Of a stretch of 64,000 nucleotides of DNA, positions 42,696-51,680 are shown piece after piece (the stretch's first letter is position 1; each line of letters starts with the position of its first letter). The position numbers were made by a program, and so were the translations under genes. Origin of the DNA: Azotobacter bryophylli (GTDB lineage: Bacteria > Pseudomonadota > Gammaproteobacteria > Pseudomonadales > Pseudomonadaceae); NCBI RefSeq assembly GCF_042643485.1, contig NZ_JBHRSJ010000034.1, forward strand, positions 186,001 through 250,000, written 5' to 3'. Under the pieces are notes generated by a model that was given only the letters and a program-made list of their open reading frames with translations, ran no database searches and was not told where the DNA came from.

Positions 42696-43115
42696 CGGAA
42701 AAGGAACCCGTCGACGAGTAGTCGGTCTGTCAAAAAAGGCGGGGATTATAACGTCAAATGCTGCCCCGGCGCCTTTCCGCCTGCCCCCCGGAATGGCGGT
42801 TTCGTGCAGCATTCCCCACGCATCGTTGCAAATCCGAAACGACGGCGAGACCAAGGTCGGCCGAGTGGCAATTTCTGGTTGATCTGCCGGCCCCTTGGTC
42901 CTAAAGTTCGCGGCCGAACGTCCATGCTGGAAACGATCCATCCGGCTCAAGTACTGACGACGAGACAGCAAGGTCAACCCGCATCCACGGTTGACCTTTT
43001 TGCTTTCGGCGACATGCCTTGGGAAGTAGGCGAACCAAAGTGGGGAAACGGATTAGGCGTTCGCGATTACACCCCTTTTTCAATCCTTTCCGTGTTTTGC
43101 CATTGGAGTTCTTGC
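42696..43115. other. prfC-speC divergent leader region with small in-frame uORF
   Basis: These 420 bases hold no conventional gene. A hairpin with a T run occurs at 42970-43001, about 115 bases before speC. An ATG at 42924 opens a frame that reads through this hairpin and is in phase with speC without a stop, an arrangement that could allow attenuation or an extended product. Lower GC content than prfC and speC is evident. Confidence 0.5.
42970..43001 (+). terminator. Terminator-like hairpin in the speC leader (candidate attenuator)
   Basis: AAGGTCAACC pairs perfectly with GGTTGACCTT across a nine-base loop and is followed by TTT. It lies upstream of speC, not after a gene, so it could end a short RNA or control speC. 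Confidence 0.75.
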
Positions 43116-44279
43116 ATGTCGATCAAGATCGAGGATTACTACCCACCCGCCACCTTCCAGCGCATGAAGGCGTTCGCCGACAAGCAGGAAACCCCCTTCG
43201 TGGTCATCGACACCGAGACCATCGCCACGTCCTATGACGAACTGGGGCAGTGCTTTCCCTTCGCCAAGATCTACTACGCGGTGAAGGCCAACCCGGCGGT
43301 CGAGATCGTTCGTCTGCTGAGGGACAAGGGTTCGAACTTCGATATCGCCTCGCGCTACGAGCTGGACAAGGTGATGAACGAGGGCGTCGGTCCCGAGCGC
43401 ATCAGCTACGGCAACACCATCAAGAAGGCCCGCGACGTCCGCTACTTCTACGAGAAGGGCGTGCGCCTGTTCGCCACCGACTCCGAGGCCGACCTGCGCA
43501 ACATCGCCAAGGCCGCCCCGGGCTCCAAGATCTACGTGCGTATCCTCACCGAGGGCTCCGATTCGGCCGACTGGCCGCTGTCGCGCAAGTTCGGCTGCAA
43601 CCCGGACATGGCCCTCGACCTGCTGATCCTCGCCAAGCAGTTGGGCCTGGTGCCCTACGGCATTTCCTTCCACGTCGGCAGCCAGCAGCGCGACATCGAC
43701 GTGTGGGACGCCGCCATCGCCAAGGTCAAGGTGATCTTCGAGCGCCTCAAGGAAGAAGATGGCATCCAGCTGAAAATGATCAACATGGGGGGCGGCTTCC
43801 CGGCCAACTACATCCAGCGCACCAACAGCCTGGAGACCTACGCCGAGGAGATCATCCGCTTCCTCAAGGAAGATTTCGGCGACGACCTGCCGGAGATCAT
43901 CCTCGAGCCGGGCCGTTCGCTGATCGCCAACTCCGGCATCCTGGTCAGCGAAGTGGTGCTGGTGGCGCGCAAGTCGCGCACCGCCGTGGAGCGCTGGGTC
44001 TATACCGACGTGGGCAAGTTCTCCGGCCTGATCGAGACCATGGACGAAGCCATCAAGTACCCCATCTGGACCGAGAAGAAGGGCGAGATGGAAGAGGTGG
44101 TGATCGCCGGCCCGACCTGCGACAGCGCTGATATCATGTACGAGAACTACAAGTACGGGCTGCCCCTCAATCTGGCCAGCGGCGACCGCCTCTACTGGCT
44201 GTCGACCGGCGCCTACACCACCAGCTACAGCGCGGTGGAGTTCAACGGCTTCCCGCCGCTGAAGGCCTACTACATCTGA
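43116..44279 (+). CDS. speC: Ornithine/lysine decarboxylase, fold type III
   Basis: The 387-residue PLP enzyme has YYAVKANP with PLP Lys57, FHVGSQQ, the glycine-rich phosphate site GGGFPANY, EPGRSLIAN, and GPTCDSAD with catalytic Cys335 contributed across the dimer. It makes putrescine from ornithine (some relatives also use lysine). The ATG at 43116 has GGAG about 8 bases upstream. Polyamine control through the leader is possible. Confidence 0.95.
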   Translation: MSIKIEDYYPPATFQRMKAFADKQETPFVVIDTETIATSYDELGQCFPFAKIYYAVKANPAVEIVRLLRDKGSNFDIASRYELDKVMNEGVGPERISYGNTIKKARDVRYFYEKGVRLFATDSEADLRNIAKAAPGSKIYVRILTEGSDSADWPLSRKFGCNPDMALDLLILAKQLGLVPYGISFHVGSQQRDIDVWDAAIAKVKVIFERLKEEDGIQLKMINMGGGFPANYIQRTNSLETYAEEIIRFLKEDFGDDLPEIILEPGRSLIANSGILVSEVVLVARKSRTAVERWVYTDVGKFSGLIETMDEAIKYPIWTEKKGEMEEVVIAGPTCDSADIMYENYKYGLPLNLASGDRLYWLSTGAYTTSYSAVEFNGFPPLKAYYI

Positions 44280-44301
44280 CGGGACGCTTCCCTGACGAAA
44301 C

Positions 44302-44327
44302 AACGCCGCGACTCGTCGCGGCGTTTT
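44302..44327 (+). terminator. Rho-independent terminator after speC
   Basis: AACGCCGCGAC pairs with GTCGCGGCGTT (two-base-loop form with TC between) and is followed by TT. It lies 23 bases after the speC stop and can also serve the convergent Sel1 gene. Confidence 0.9.
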
Positions 44328-44391
44328 CGTTTGGAGCCCCTGGGGCCCGATTCAGTGGCGATGCCTGAGCGAGCAACGGACCGATCTGCCG

Positions 44392-45162
44392 TCACGGGGC
44401 AGAGAGAGCTGCCGCCTCTTCGGTCTCCAGCTCGGCGCAGCGCTGCACGTAGGCCTGGGCGATATCGGCGAATTGCGGGAAGGCGGCTCGCAGCAGTTCG
44501 TCACGGGCCCGGCGCAGGAAGCGCAGATGGCCGAGGGCGAGCGCCTGGCGCAGCCAGTGCCGCGCTTCGTCCCAGCGGCCGCGATCGGCCAGCACCGACG
44601 CATAGCTGAACTGGCCGCGGAAATCCCCCGCTTCGGCCGAGCGCCGGTACCAAGCGAAGGCGGCCTGAGAATCCCGCGGCACCGTGCGGCCTTCCTCGTA
44701 ATAGCGACCGACCAGGTTCATCGACTTGGCATGCCCCCGCTCGGCGGCGCGCCGGTACCAGATCAAGGCCCCGGCCTGGTCGCGCTCGACCCCTCGGCCG
44801 GTGGCCAGCAGGTTGGCGTAGTTGTACATGCCCCAGTCCAGGCCGCGTTCCGCTGCCTGGCGGTAGCAGCGGGCTGCGGCGGCCAGGTCGACGGCACCGC
44901 CCCAGCCCAGCTCCAGGCAGCGCCCCAGCATGTTGCCGGCCATGGCATGGCCGCGGCCGGCGGCGATGGCGAACCAGGTTCGGGCCAGCGCCGGATCGCG
45001 CTGGATGCCGTTGCCGTCCAGGAGAATCTGCCCCAGCAGGGCCAGGGCCTCCAGCTCGCCGGCTTCGGCGGCGGCGAGGATCCAGCGGGCGGCGCGCACC
45101 GGCTCGCCGGGCTCGGGGAGGGCCGCGTCGTCCTCCTCGATGCGGTACAGGATGTGGCTCAT
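44392..45162 (-). CDS. Sel1-repeat protein
   Basis: The 256-residue protein is made of about five Sel1-like helical repeats: EALALLGQILLDGNGIQRDP, MAGNMLGRCLELGWGGAVDL, WGMYNYANLLATGRGVERDQ and KSMNLVGRYYEEGRTVPRDS. Such repeats mediate protein binding. No signal peptide is seen, so it is probably cytoplasmic. It sits just after piuC on the same strand, an arrangement known in pseudomonads, which suggests cotranscription under iron control. Confidence 0.92.
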   Translation of the reverse strand: MSHILYRIEEDDAALPEPGEPVRAARWILAAAEAGELEALALLGQILLDGNGIQRDPALARTWFAIAAGRGHAMAGNMLGRCLELGWGGAVDLAAAARCYRQAAERGLDWGMYNYANLLATGRGVERDQAGALIWYRRAAERGHAKSMNLVGRYYEEGRTVPRDSQAAFAWYRRSAEAGDFRGQFSYASVLADRGRWDEARHWLRQALALGHLRFLRRARDELLRAAFPQFADIAQAYVQRCAELETEEAAALSAP

Positions 45163-45172
45163 GGCGACCCGC

Positions 45173-45853
45173 TCAGACCTCGCCCCAGCGCCGCAGCAGG
45201 TTGTGGTAGGTGCCGGTCAGCTGGATCAGCGCCGGATGCTCCGGCACGTCGCGGGACAGGTTCTGGATCGCCTGATCCATCTCGAATAGCAGGGTGCGCT
45301 GGGAGTCCTCGCGGACCAGGCTCTGGGTCCAGAAGAAGGAGGCGTAGCGGGCGCCGCGGGTGACCGGCTCGACCTTGTGGATGCTGGTGCTCGGATAGAG
45401 CACCAGGTCGCCGGCCGGCAGCTTCACCCGCTGGGTGCCGTAGGTGTCTTGGATCACCAGCTCGCCGCCGTCGTACTCGTCCGGGTCGCTGAAGAACAGG
45501 GTGGAGGACAGGTCGGTGCGCACCCGCTCGACGGAGCCCCGTACCTGGCGCACCGCGTTGTCGATGTGGAAGCCGAAGGTGCCGCCGTCGGTGTAGCAGT
45601 TGAACAGCGGCGGGAACACCTTGTGCGGCAGCGCGGCGGACATGAACAGCGGGTTCTGCCACAGCCGCTCGAGCATCGCTTCGGCGATCTCGCGGGCCAG
45701 CGGATCGTCCTCGGCCAGCTGCAGGTTGTGCTTGGCCCTGGCCGACTGGTAGCCGGCAGTGAGCTTGCCGTCCTGCCAGTTCGCCTGGTCCAGCGCCTGG
45801 CGGATACGGCGGATTTCGTCTCGGGAAAACACGCCCGGAATCTGCAGCAGCAT
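45173..45853 (-). CDS. piuC: Fe(II)/2-oxoglutarate-dependent hydroxylase PiuC
   Basis: The 226-residue dioxygenase starts MLLQIPGVFSRDEIRRIRQ and has iron ligands in FHIDNAVR (about His97, Asp99) and SIHKVEPVTRG (about His159, with the Arg that binds 2-oxoglutarate). In Pseudomonas, piuC flanks the siderophore receptor gene piuA and affects siderophore-drug uptake; the substrate is unknown. It is divergent from piuA across a gap with Fur-like sites. Confidence 0.95.
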   Translation of the reverse strand: MLLQIPGVFSRDEIRRIRQALDQANWQDGKLTAGYQSARAKHNLQLAEDDPLAREIAEAMLERLWQNPLFMSAALPHKVFPPLFNCYTDGGTFGFHIDNAVRQVRGSVERVRTDLSSTLFFSDPDEYDGGELVIQDTYGTQRVKLPAGDLVLYPSTSIHKVEPVTRGARYASFFWTQSLVREDSQRTLLFEMDQAIQNLSRDVPEHPALIQLTGTYHNLLRRWGEV

Positions 45854-45870
45854 GGTGATCGCCTCTCAAG

Positions 45871-45885
45871 TGAGAAATTGTCTCA
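45871..45885. promoter_or_regulatory. Fur-box-like dyad in the piuC/piuA gap
   Basis: TGAGAAATTGTCTCA has a perfect TGAGA/TCTCA dyad and matches the 7-1-7 Fur consensus TGATAATNATTATCA at 10 of 14 positions by my count. It lies 17 bases before piuC. Confidence 0.6.
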
Positions 45886-45973
45886 AATAGTAATTCCCTG
45901 TGATTGGCTCGGTAAATGGGGATCTTTACTAAAAATTAACTTTTCTCGTTTGGCATAACATTTCGGTTGAATT

Positions 45974-45988
45974 TGAGAAGCGTTCTTG
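45974..45988. promoter_or_regulatory. Weaker Fur-like site near piuA
   Basis: TGAGAAGCGTTCTTG matches the Fur 7-1-7 core at about 8 of 14 positions and lies 52 bases before the piuA start in AT-rich DNA. Confidence 0.4.
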
Positions 45989-46039
45989 TTTAGAGTGCGC
46001 GCATCAGCAATTCGCATCACCATCCGGGGGGAAGGGGAA

Positions 46040-48229
46040 ATGTCGCGTACTATCGAAAGGCCGGTCGCCGTGCCGCGTGTACTGGTTTCTGCACTGGGCG
46101 CCATGACGGCGCTTTCCGCGGTCGGGGCCGAGGAGGCCGCCGGCGACGAAGCCCTGTCCCTGGGAACGGATACCGTGCTGGGCGTGGAGGAGGGGGACTA
46201 CCGGCCCGAGTCCGCGTCGAACAAGCTCACCGCGCCGCTGCGCGAGACGCCCAAGTCGATCACCATCATTCCCAAGCAGGTCATCAAGGACACCAACGCG
46301 ATGACCCTGACCGACGCCCTGCGCACCACCTCGGGCATCACCTTCGGCGCCGGCGAGGGCGGCAACCCGGCGGGCGACCGGCCGATCATCCGCGGTTTCA
46401 ACGCCGAGAGCGACGTGTTCATCGACGGCCTGCGCGACGTCGCCACCCAGAGCCGCGAGATGTACAACATCGAGCAGGTGGAAGTGAGCAAGGGACCGGG
46501 TTCGGCCTACACCGGCGCCGGTTCCACCGGCGGCAGCCTCAACCTGATCAGCAAGACCGCCAAGCGCGGCAAGTTCCTCGACATCAGCCAGACCTTCGGT
46601 ACCGACCAGACCAACCGTACCACCCTGGACGGCAACTACCAGTTCTCCGACCAGGTCGCCGGGCGCCTGAACCTGATGCGGCACGACGCCAATGTCGCCG
46701 GCCGCGACGAGGTGGACGTCAAGCGCTGGGGCGTGGCGCCGACCCTGAGCTTCGGCCTCACCACGCCGACCCGGGCGACCCTGTCCTATAACCACATGCA
46801 CACGAACGACACGCCGGACTACGGCATACCGCTGACCGGCAAGAGCGGGAGCACCCATCGCCGGGCCGCCGACGTCAGCCGCAGCAACTTCTACGGGACC
46901 AGCGACGATTACCGGCACAGCACCAGCGATTCCGGCACCTTCAAGCTCGAGCACGACCTCAACGAGCACGTGACCCTGTCCAACAGCTTCCGCGTGGTCC
47001 ACACCAGTCTGGACTACATCACCACCAACCCGGACGACTCCAAGGGCAACGTGGACAAGGGCTACGTCTACCGCTCGCTCAAGAGCCGCAACTCGATGGC
47101 CAAGGGCTGGGTCAACCAGACCGCGATGAACGCCCACTTCGATACCGGCTTCATCGAGCACACCATGGTCGGCGGGCTCGAATTCAGCGGCGAGGACATC
47201 CACAACCGCCCCTACAGCATCACCGGCGGCGGCAGCGGCAACTGCCTGGTCGATCCGACCAACTGCACCAGCCTCTACGACCCGGTCTACCAACAGGGCT
47301 GGGTCGGCACCATCACCGAGGGCAAGGCCTACACCGACACCCACACCACGACCACCGGCGTCTACCTGTTCGACACCCTGAAGTTCAACGAGCAGTGGTC
47401 GCTGAACCTGGGCGTGCGCCACGACAACTTCCGGACCCACGCCAGCGGCTACAGCAACGGCAATACCCGTACCGGGCAGCCGGCCGGCGACTTCGACCTG
47501 CGCAACAACACCCAGTTCTGGAGCTACCAGACCGGTCTGGTGTTCAACCCGCTGCCCAACGGCAGCGTCTACGTGGCCTGGTCCACCTCCACCAACCCGG
47601 TGGGGGAAACCTCGGGTTCGGGCTCCCAGGACATCGCCTACAACACCGCGGATCTGAAGCCCGAGCGCAACCGCAACATCGAGTTCGGCACCAAGTGGGA
47701 TCTCTTCCACGAACGGCTGCGGCTGGACGCGGCGCTGTTCCGCACCCGCAAGACCAACGCGAAGATCAACGACGAGAACGGCCTGCCGAAGAACATCGGC
47801 GCGACCGAGATCCAGGGCTTCGAGCTGGGGCTGACCGGCAACATCACGCGCAACTGGCAGGTCTTCGGCAGCTACACCTACCTCGACAGCGAGATCCTCA
47901 AGGGGACCGACAAGGGCAACCAGGTGCCCAGCGCGCCGAAGAGCAGCATGAGCCTCTGGAGCACCTACAAGGTACTGCCCGACCTGACCGTCGGCGGCGG
48001 CGCCAACTATGTCGACTCCCGCTACGGCGACACGGCCAACTACATCCGGGTGCCCGACTACTGGCGCTTCGATGCCATGGTCGGCTACCGGCTGAACAAG
48101 CACCTGGACCTGCAGCTGAACGTGCAGAACCTGACCGACAAGCGCTACTTCGACCAGGTCTACACCTCGCACATGGTCCACGTGGCGCCGGGCCGCACGG
48201 CGCTGCTCAGCACCAACCTGCACTTCTGA
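46040..48229 (+). CDS. piuA: TonB-dependent catecholate siderophore receptor (Fiu/PiuA type)
   Basis: The 729-residue outer-membrane receptor has a signal peptide ending ALSAVGA. A plug domain (about residues 65-175) follows: SITIIPKQVIKD, IRGFNAESDVFIDGLRD and GGSLNLISK. The barrel ends VQNLTDKRYFDQVYTSHMVH and VAPGRTALLSTNLHF, with a terminal aromatic. The ATG at 46040 has GAAGGGGAA just upstream. With piuC and the PepSY-flavoreductase it forms an iron-uptake cluster. It imports catechol or monocatechol iron complexes in relatives. Confidence 0.95.
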   Translation: MSRTIERPVAVPRVLVSALGAMTALSAVGAEEAAGDEALSLGTDTVLGVEEGDYRPESASNKLTAPLRETPKSITIIPKQVIKDTNAMTLTDALRTTSGITFGAGEGGNPAGDRPIIRGFNAESDVFIDGLRDVATQSREMYNIEQVEVSKGPGSAYTGAGSTGGSLNLISKTAKRGKFLDISQTFGTDQTNRTTLDGNYQFSDQVAGRLNLMRHDANVAGRDEVDVKRWGVAPTLSFGLTTPTRATLSYNHMHTNDTPDYGIPLTGKSGSTHRRAADVSRSNFYGTSDDYRHSTSDSGTFKLEHDLNEHVTLSNSFRVVHTSLDYITTNPDDSKGNVDKGYVYRSLKSRNSMAKGWVNQTAMNAHFDTGFIEHTMVGGLEFSGEDIHNRPYSITGGGSGNCLVDPTNCTSLYDPVYQQGWVGTITEGKAYTDTHTTTTGVYLFDTLKFNEQWSLNLGVRHDNFRTHASGYSNGNTRTGQPAGDFDLRNNTQFWSYQTGLVFNPLPNGSVYVAWSTSTNPVGETSGSGSQDIAYNTADLKPERNRNIEFGTKWDLFHERLRLDAALFRTRKTNAKINDENGLPKNIGATEIQGFELGLTGNITRNWQVFGSYTYLDSEILKGTDKGNQVPSAPKSSMSLWSTYKVLPDLTVGGGANYVDSRYGDTANYIRVPDYWRFDAMVGYRLNKHLDLQLNVQNLTDKRYFDQVYTSHMVHVAPGRTALLSTNLHF

Positions 48230-48451
48230 CGCAGCGGCGTCGAACGGGGCCGCCTGCGGGCGGCCTCGTCACGTCCGGCCCCCGCACGCGCTCTGTAAGG
48301 ACGGGGTAAAGATTGGGTAAATCCGGGTTGTTGATAATCCCTCCCGAATAGAATCGCCCGGCACCGCCGTTCCGGTGGTGCCCTGCGGCCGCCGGCCGCG
48401 CAACGAATCCAGGCGTGCCGCAGGCGCGGCGTATCGATCAGGTGGACCCAC

Positions 48452-50842
48452 GTGGTGAAGAAGATCCTTTTCCAGTTGCACTGGCTGCTGGGCATCAGCG
48501 CCGGGCTGGTGCTGGCGCTGATGGGTGTGACCGGCGCCGGGCTGTCCTACCAGGACGAGCTGCTCGGCCTGCTCAATCCGGGCGTGGTCAGCGTCACGCC
48601 GCCGTCCGGAGCCCGGACGCTCGCGCCGGACGAGCTGCTTGGCCGCCTCGACGAGCAACTGGGCGGGCGCCAGGTGCTCGGCCTGATCCTCTCCGCCGAT
48701 CCGCAGGAGGCGGTCAAGGTCAACGTCAGCGGCGGCGGTCCCCGCGGCGAGACGCTCTACGCCGACCCCTACAGCGGCGAGCTGCTCGGCGCGGCACGGG
48801 GCACCGAGTTCTTCCGCGTCGTCATGCAGCTGCACCGCTGGCTGGCCATCGGCGACACCGGCAAGGCGATCACCGGGGCGGCGGTCCTAGGCCTGGTGTT
48901 CCTCTGCCTGTCCGGCCTCTACCTGCGCTGGCCACGGCAGGCGGGCGCCTGGCGCGCCTGGCTGACCCTGGACTGGCGGCGCAAGGGGCGCGCCTTCCTC
49001 TGGGACCTGCACGCGGTGGCCGGCACCTGGTGCCTGCTGTTCTATCTGCTGGCCTCCCTGACCGGCCTGTACTGGTCCTACGACTGGTATCGCAACGGCC
49101 TGCACGCCCTGGTCGGCGAGCCGGCGCCGCAGCACGGCGGGCCGGGCGGACGCCGCGGACCGCCGCCGGGGATGCGGCCCGAGGGGAATGCGGTGCAGGC
49201 GCCGCGCCCGTCGCCGAACCTCGCTCCGGCCTGGAGCGCCTTCCGCCAGAGCGCGGGGGACGATTACCGTCTGGCCAACCTGCGCCTGCCCGAGCGTCCC
49301 GGCCAGCCGCTGCAGATCATGTATCTCCCCGACGATGCGCCGCACGGCCGCGCCTTCGACCGTCTGGAGCTGGACGTCCACAGCGGTGCCGTGCTCAAGC
49401 ACCAGCGCTACGCCGACAAGAGCGTCACCGGCCGGCTGCTGGCGAGCGTCTATGCACTGCACACCGGCGAGTATTTCGGCCATCCCGGCCGCGTGCTGAT
49501 GCTGCTGGCCAGCCTGAGCATGCCGCTGTTCTTCGTCACCGGCTGGCTGCTCTATCTCGACCGCCGGCGTCAGCGCCGCGCCGTCGAGGCCAGCCGCCAG
49601 GCGCTGGCACCGGCCCCGGCCGGCGTCGGGCGGCCGTGGCTGATCGGCTTCGCCAGCCAGAGCGGTTTCGCCGAGCGCCTGGCCTGGCAGACCGCCGGCC
49701 AGCTGCAGGCTGCCGGCCAGGCGGTGCAGGTGCGCCCGCTGGGCGAGCTCGACGGACAGGCGCTGAGCCAGGCCGGGCGCGCCCTGTTCGTGGTCAGCAC
49801 CTTCGGCGACGGCGAGGCGCCGGACAGCGCCCGCGGCTTCGTGAACCGGGTGCTCGGCGGACGGTTCGACCTGAGCCAGCTGGAATACGCCCTGCTCGGG
49901 CTAGGCGACCGCCAGTACCAGCGCTTCTGCGGCTTCGCCCGGCAGCTGAACGGCTGGCTGCAGGCGCAGGGCGCACGCAGCCTGTTCGCCCCGCTGGAGG
50001 CGGACAACGGCGACGCCGCGGTCCTGCAGCGCTGGCGCAACCGGCTCGGCGAGCTGACCGGCCGGGCACCGGCGGCGGCACCGGGCGAGGAGGGCTTTGG
50101 CGAATGGCGGCTGGTCGAGCGCGACTGCCTCAACCCGGGCAGCAGCGCGGAGCCGATCTGGCGGCTGGCCTTCGCCATCCCGCCGGGGCAGCGCTGGGAG
50201 GCCGGCGATCTGGTGGAGATCCAGCCGCCGCAGGCGAACGTGCCGCCGCGCCGCTACTCCATCGCCTCGCTGACCGAGGACGGCGCGCTGGAGCTGCTGG
50301 TGCGTCGAGTGGTGCGCACCGACGGGCGCCTGGGGCTGTGTTCCGGCTGGCTCGGCGAGCAGTTGGCGGTGGGGCAGACGGTGCCGCTGCGCCTGCGTCC
50401 CAATGCCGGCTTCCATGCCCCGGCGGACGACCGTCCGCTGATCCTGATCGGCAACGGCAGCGGCCTCGCCGGGCTGCGCAGCCTGCTCAAGGCGCGCATC
50501 GCCGCCGGCCGGAAGCACAACTGGCTGCTGTTCGGCGAGCGCAGCGCGACTCACGACTTCCTCTGCGGCGAGGAGCTGCTGCGCTGGCGCGCCGGCGGCG
50601 AGCTGGAGCGCCTGGACCTGGCCTTCTCCCGCGACCAGGAGCGCAAGGTCTACGTGCAGGACCGCCTGCGCGAGTCGGCCGAGGAGCTGCGCGCCTGGCT
50701 CGACCGGGGCGCGGCCATCTACGTCTGCGGCAGCCTGCAGGGCATGGCCGCGGGCGTCGACGCGGTGCTGCGGGAGGTGCTCGGCGACCCGGCCGTGGAG
50801 CGCCTGCGCGACGAGGGCCGCTACCGGCGCGACGTGTACTGA
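48452..50842 (+). CDS. PepSY membrane domain fused to flavodoxin/ferredoxin reductase
   Basis: The 796-residue protein has an N-terminal PepSY-TM region with helices LHWLLGISAGLVLALMGV, ITGAAVLGLVFLCLSG and LFYLLASLTGLYWSYDW. After about residue 390 a flavodoxin domain starts (IGFASQSGFAERLA, VVSTFGDGEAP, LLGLGDRQYQRFCG). A FAD/NADPH reductase part follows (RRYSIASLTEDG, LILIGNGSGLAGLRSLL, AIYVCGSLQGMAAGVD). It probably reduces periplasmic ferric siderophore using cytosolic NADPH. It lies 222 bases after piuA on the same strand. The start is GTG (48452 or 48455). Confidence 0.9.
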   Translation: MVKKILFQLHWLLGISAGLVLALMGVTGAGLSYQDELLGLLNPGVVSVTPPSGARTLAPDELLGRLDEQLGGRQVLGLILSADPQEAVKVNVSGGGPRGETLYADPYSGELLGAARGTEFFRVVMQLHRWLAIGDTGKAITGAAVLGLVFLCLSGLYLRWPRQAGAWRAWLTLDWRRKGRAFLWDLHAVAGTWCLLFYLLASLTGLYWSYDWYRNGLHALVGEPAPQHGGPGGRRGPPPGMRPEGNAVQAPRPSPNLAPAWSAFRQSAGDDYRLANLRLPERPGQPLQIMYLPDDAPHGRAFDRLELDVHSGAVLKHQRYADKSVTGRLLASVYALHTGEYFGHPGRVLMLLASLSMPLFFVTGWLLYLDRRRQRRAVEASRQALAPAPAGVGRPWLIGFASQSGFAERLAWQTAGQLQAAGQAVQVRPLGELDGQALSQAGRALFVVSTFGDGEAPDSARGFVNRVLGGRFDLSQLEYALLGLGDRQYQRFCGFARQLNGWLQAQGARSLFAPLEADNGDAAVLQRWRNRLGELTGRAPAAAPGEEGFGEWRLVERDCLNPGSSAEPIWRLAFAIPPGQRWEAGDLVEIQPPQANVPPRRYSIASLTEDGALELLVRRVVRTDGRLGLCSGWLGEQLAVGQTVPLRLRPNAGFHAPADDRPLILIGNGSGLAGLRSLLKARIAAGRKHNWLLFGERSATHDFLCGEELLRWRAGGELERLDLAFSRDQERKVYVQDRLRESAEELRAWLDRGAAIYVCGSLQGMAAGVDAVLREVLGDPAVERLRDEGRYRRDVY

Positions 50843-50933
50843 GCCTGGTGCCCGGCCGGCGCGGCGCTTGCGGGCACCGCGCCGGCATCGCAAGCTAACG
50901 TCCCGAACGATCCCACCTTCAGGACAGCAGCCC

Positions 50934-51680
50934 ATGGGCACGACCATCCTTCTCAACTGCGACATGGGCGAAAGCTTCGGGGCCTGGAAGATGGGCAACG
51001 ACGCGCTGGCCATGCCGCTGATCGACCAGGCCAACCTGGCCTGCGGCTTCCATGCCGGCGACCCACTGACCATCCAGCGCAGCGTGGCCCTCGCTGTGCG
51101 GCACGGCGTCCGCATCGGCGCGCACCCGGCCTATCCGGACCTGGCCGGCTTCGGTCGCCGCCACCTGGACTGCACGGCGGAAGAGGTGAAGGCCCAGGTG
51201 CTGTACCAGCTCGGCGCGCTGGACGCCTTCTGCCGCGCCGCCGGGACCCGGATCGACTACGTCAAGCCGCACGGCGCGCTGTACAACGACCTGGTGGTCG
51301 ACGACGCGCTGCTCACCGCCGTGCTCGAGGCCTGCGCCGCCTTCCGCCCCGGCCTGCCGCTGATGGTCCTGGCCCTCGCCGACAACGGCCGCGAGCGGCG
51401 CCTGGCCGAGTCCGCCGGCGTGCCGCTGCTGTTCGAGGCCTTCGCCGACCGCGCCTACCTCGCCGACGGTCGGCTGGCGCCGCGGCGCCTGAGCGGCGCG
51501 GTGCACCACGACCCCGAGCGCATCCTCGCCCAGGGGGTGGCCATCGCCCGCGGCGAACCCTTCCCGGACCTCGACGGCAGGCCGCTGCGGCTGCACGCCG
51601 ACAGCCTCTGCGTGCACGGCGACAACGCCGAGTCCCTGGCCGTGCTGCGCCGTCTGCGGGCGGCGCTGGCCTGCCTGTGA
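50934..51680 (+). CDS. pxpA: 5-oxoprolinase subunit A (LamB/YcsF family)
   Basis: The 248-residue protein starts TILLNCDMGESFGAWKMGND and continues IDQANLACGFHAGDPLTIQR, GAHPAYPDLAGFGRR and VKPHGALYNDL, the PxpA core. With PxpB and PxpC it hydrolyses 5-oxoproline to glutamate using ATP. It overlaps pxpB by four bases. The ATG at 50934 has AGGA 10 bases upstream. Confidence 0.97.
   Translation: MGTTILLNCDMGESFGAWKMGNDALAMPLIDQANLACGFHAGDPLTIQRSVALAVRHGVRIGAHPAYPDLAGFGRRHLDCTAEEVKAQVLYQLGALDAFCRAAGTRIDYVKPHGALYNDLVVDDALLTAVLEACAAFRPGLPLMVLALADNGRERRLAESAGVPLLFEAFADRAYLADGRLAPRRLSGAVHHDPERILAQGVAIARGEPFPDLDGRPLRLHADSLCVHGDNAESLAVLRRLRAALACL

Noticed and set aside
46004..48223. 739-codon frame on the strand opposite piuA
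   Set aside because: Typical shadow frame of a GC-rich gene: Val/Gly/His-rich without domains, while the other strand encodes a clear TonB receptor.
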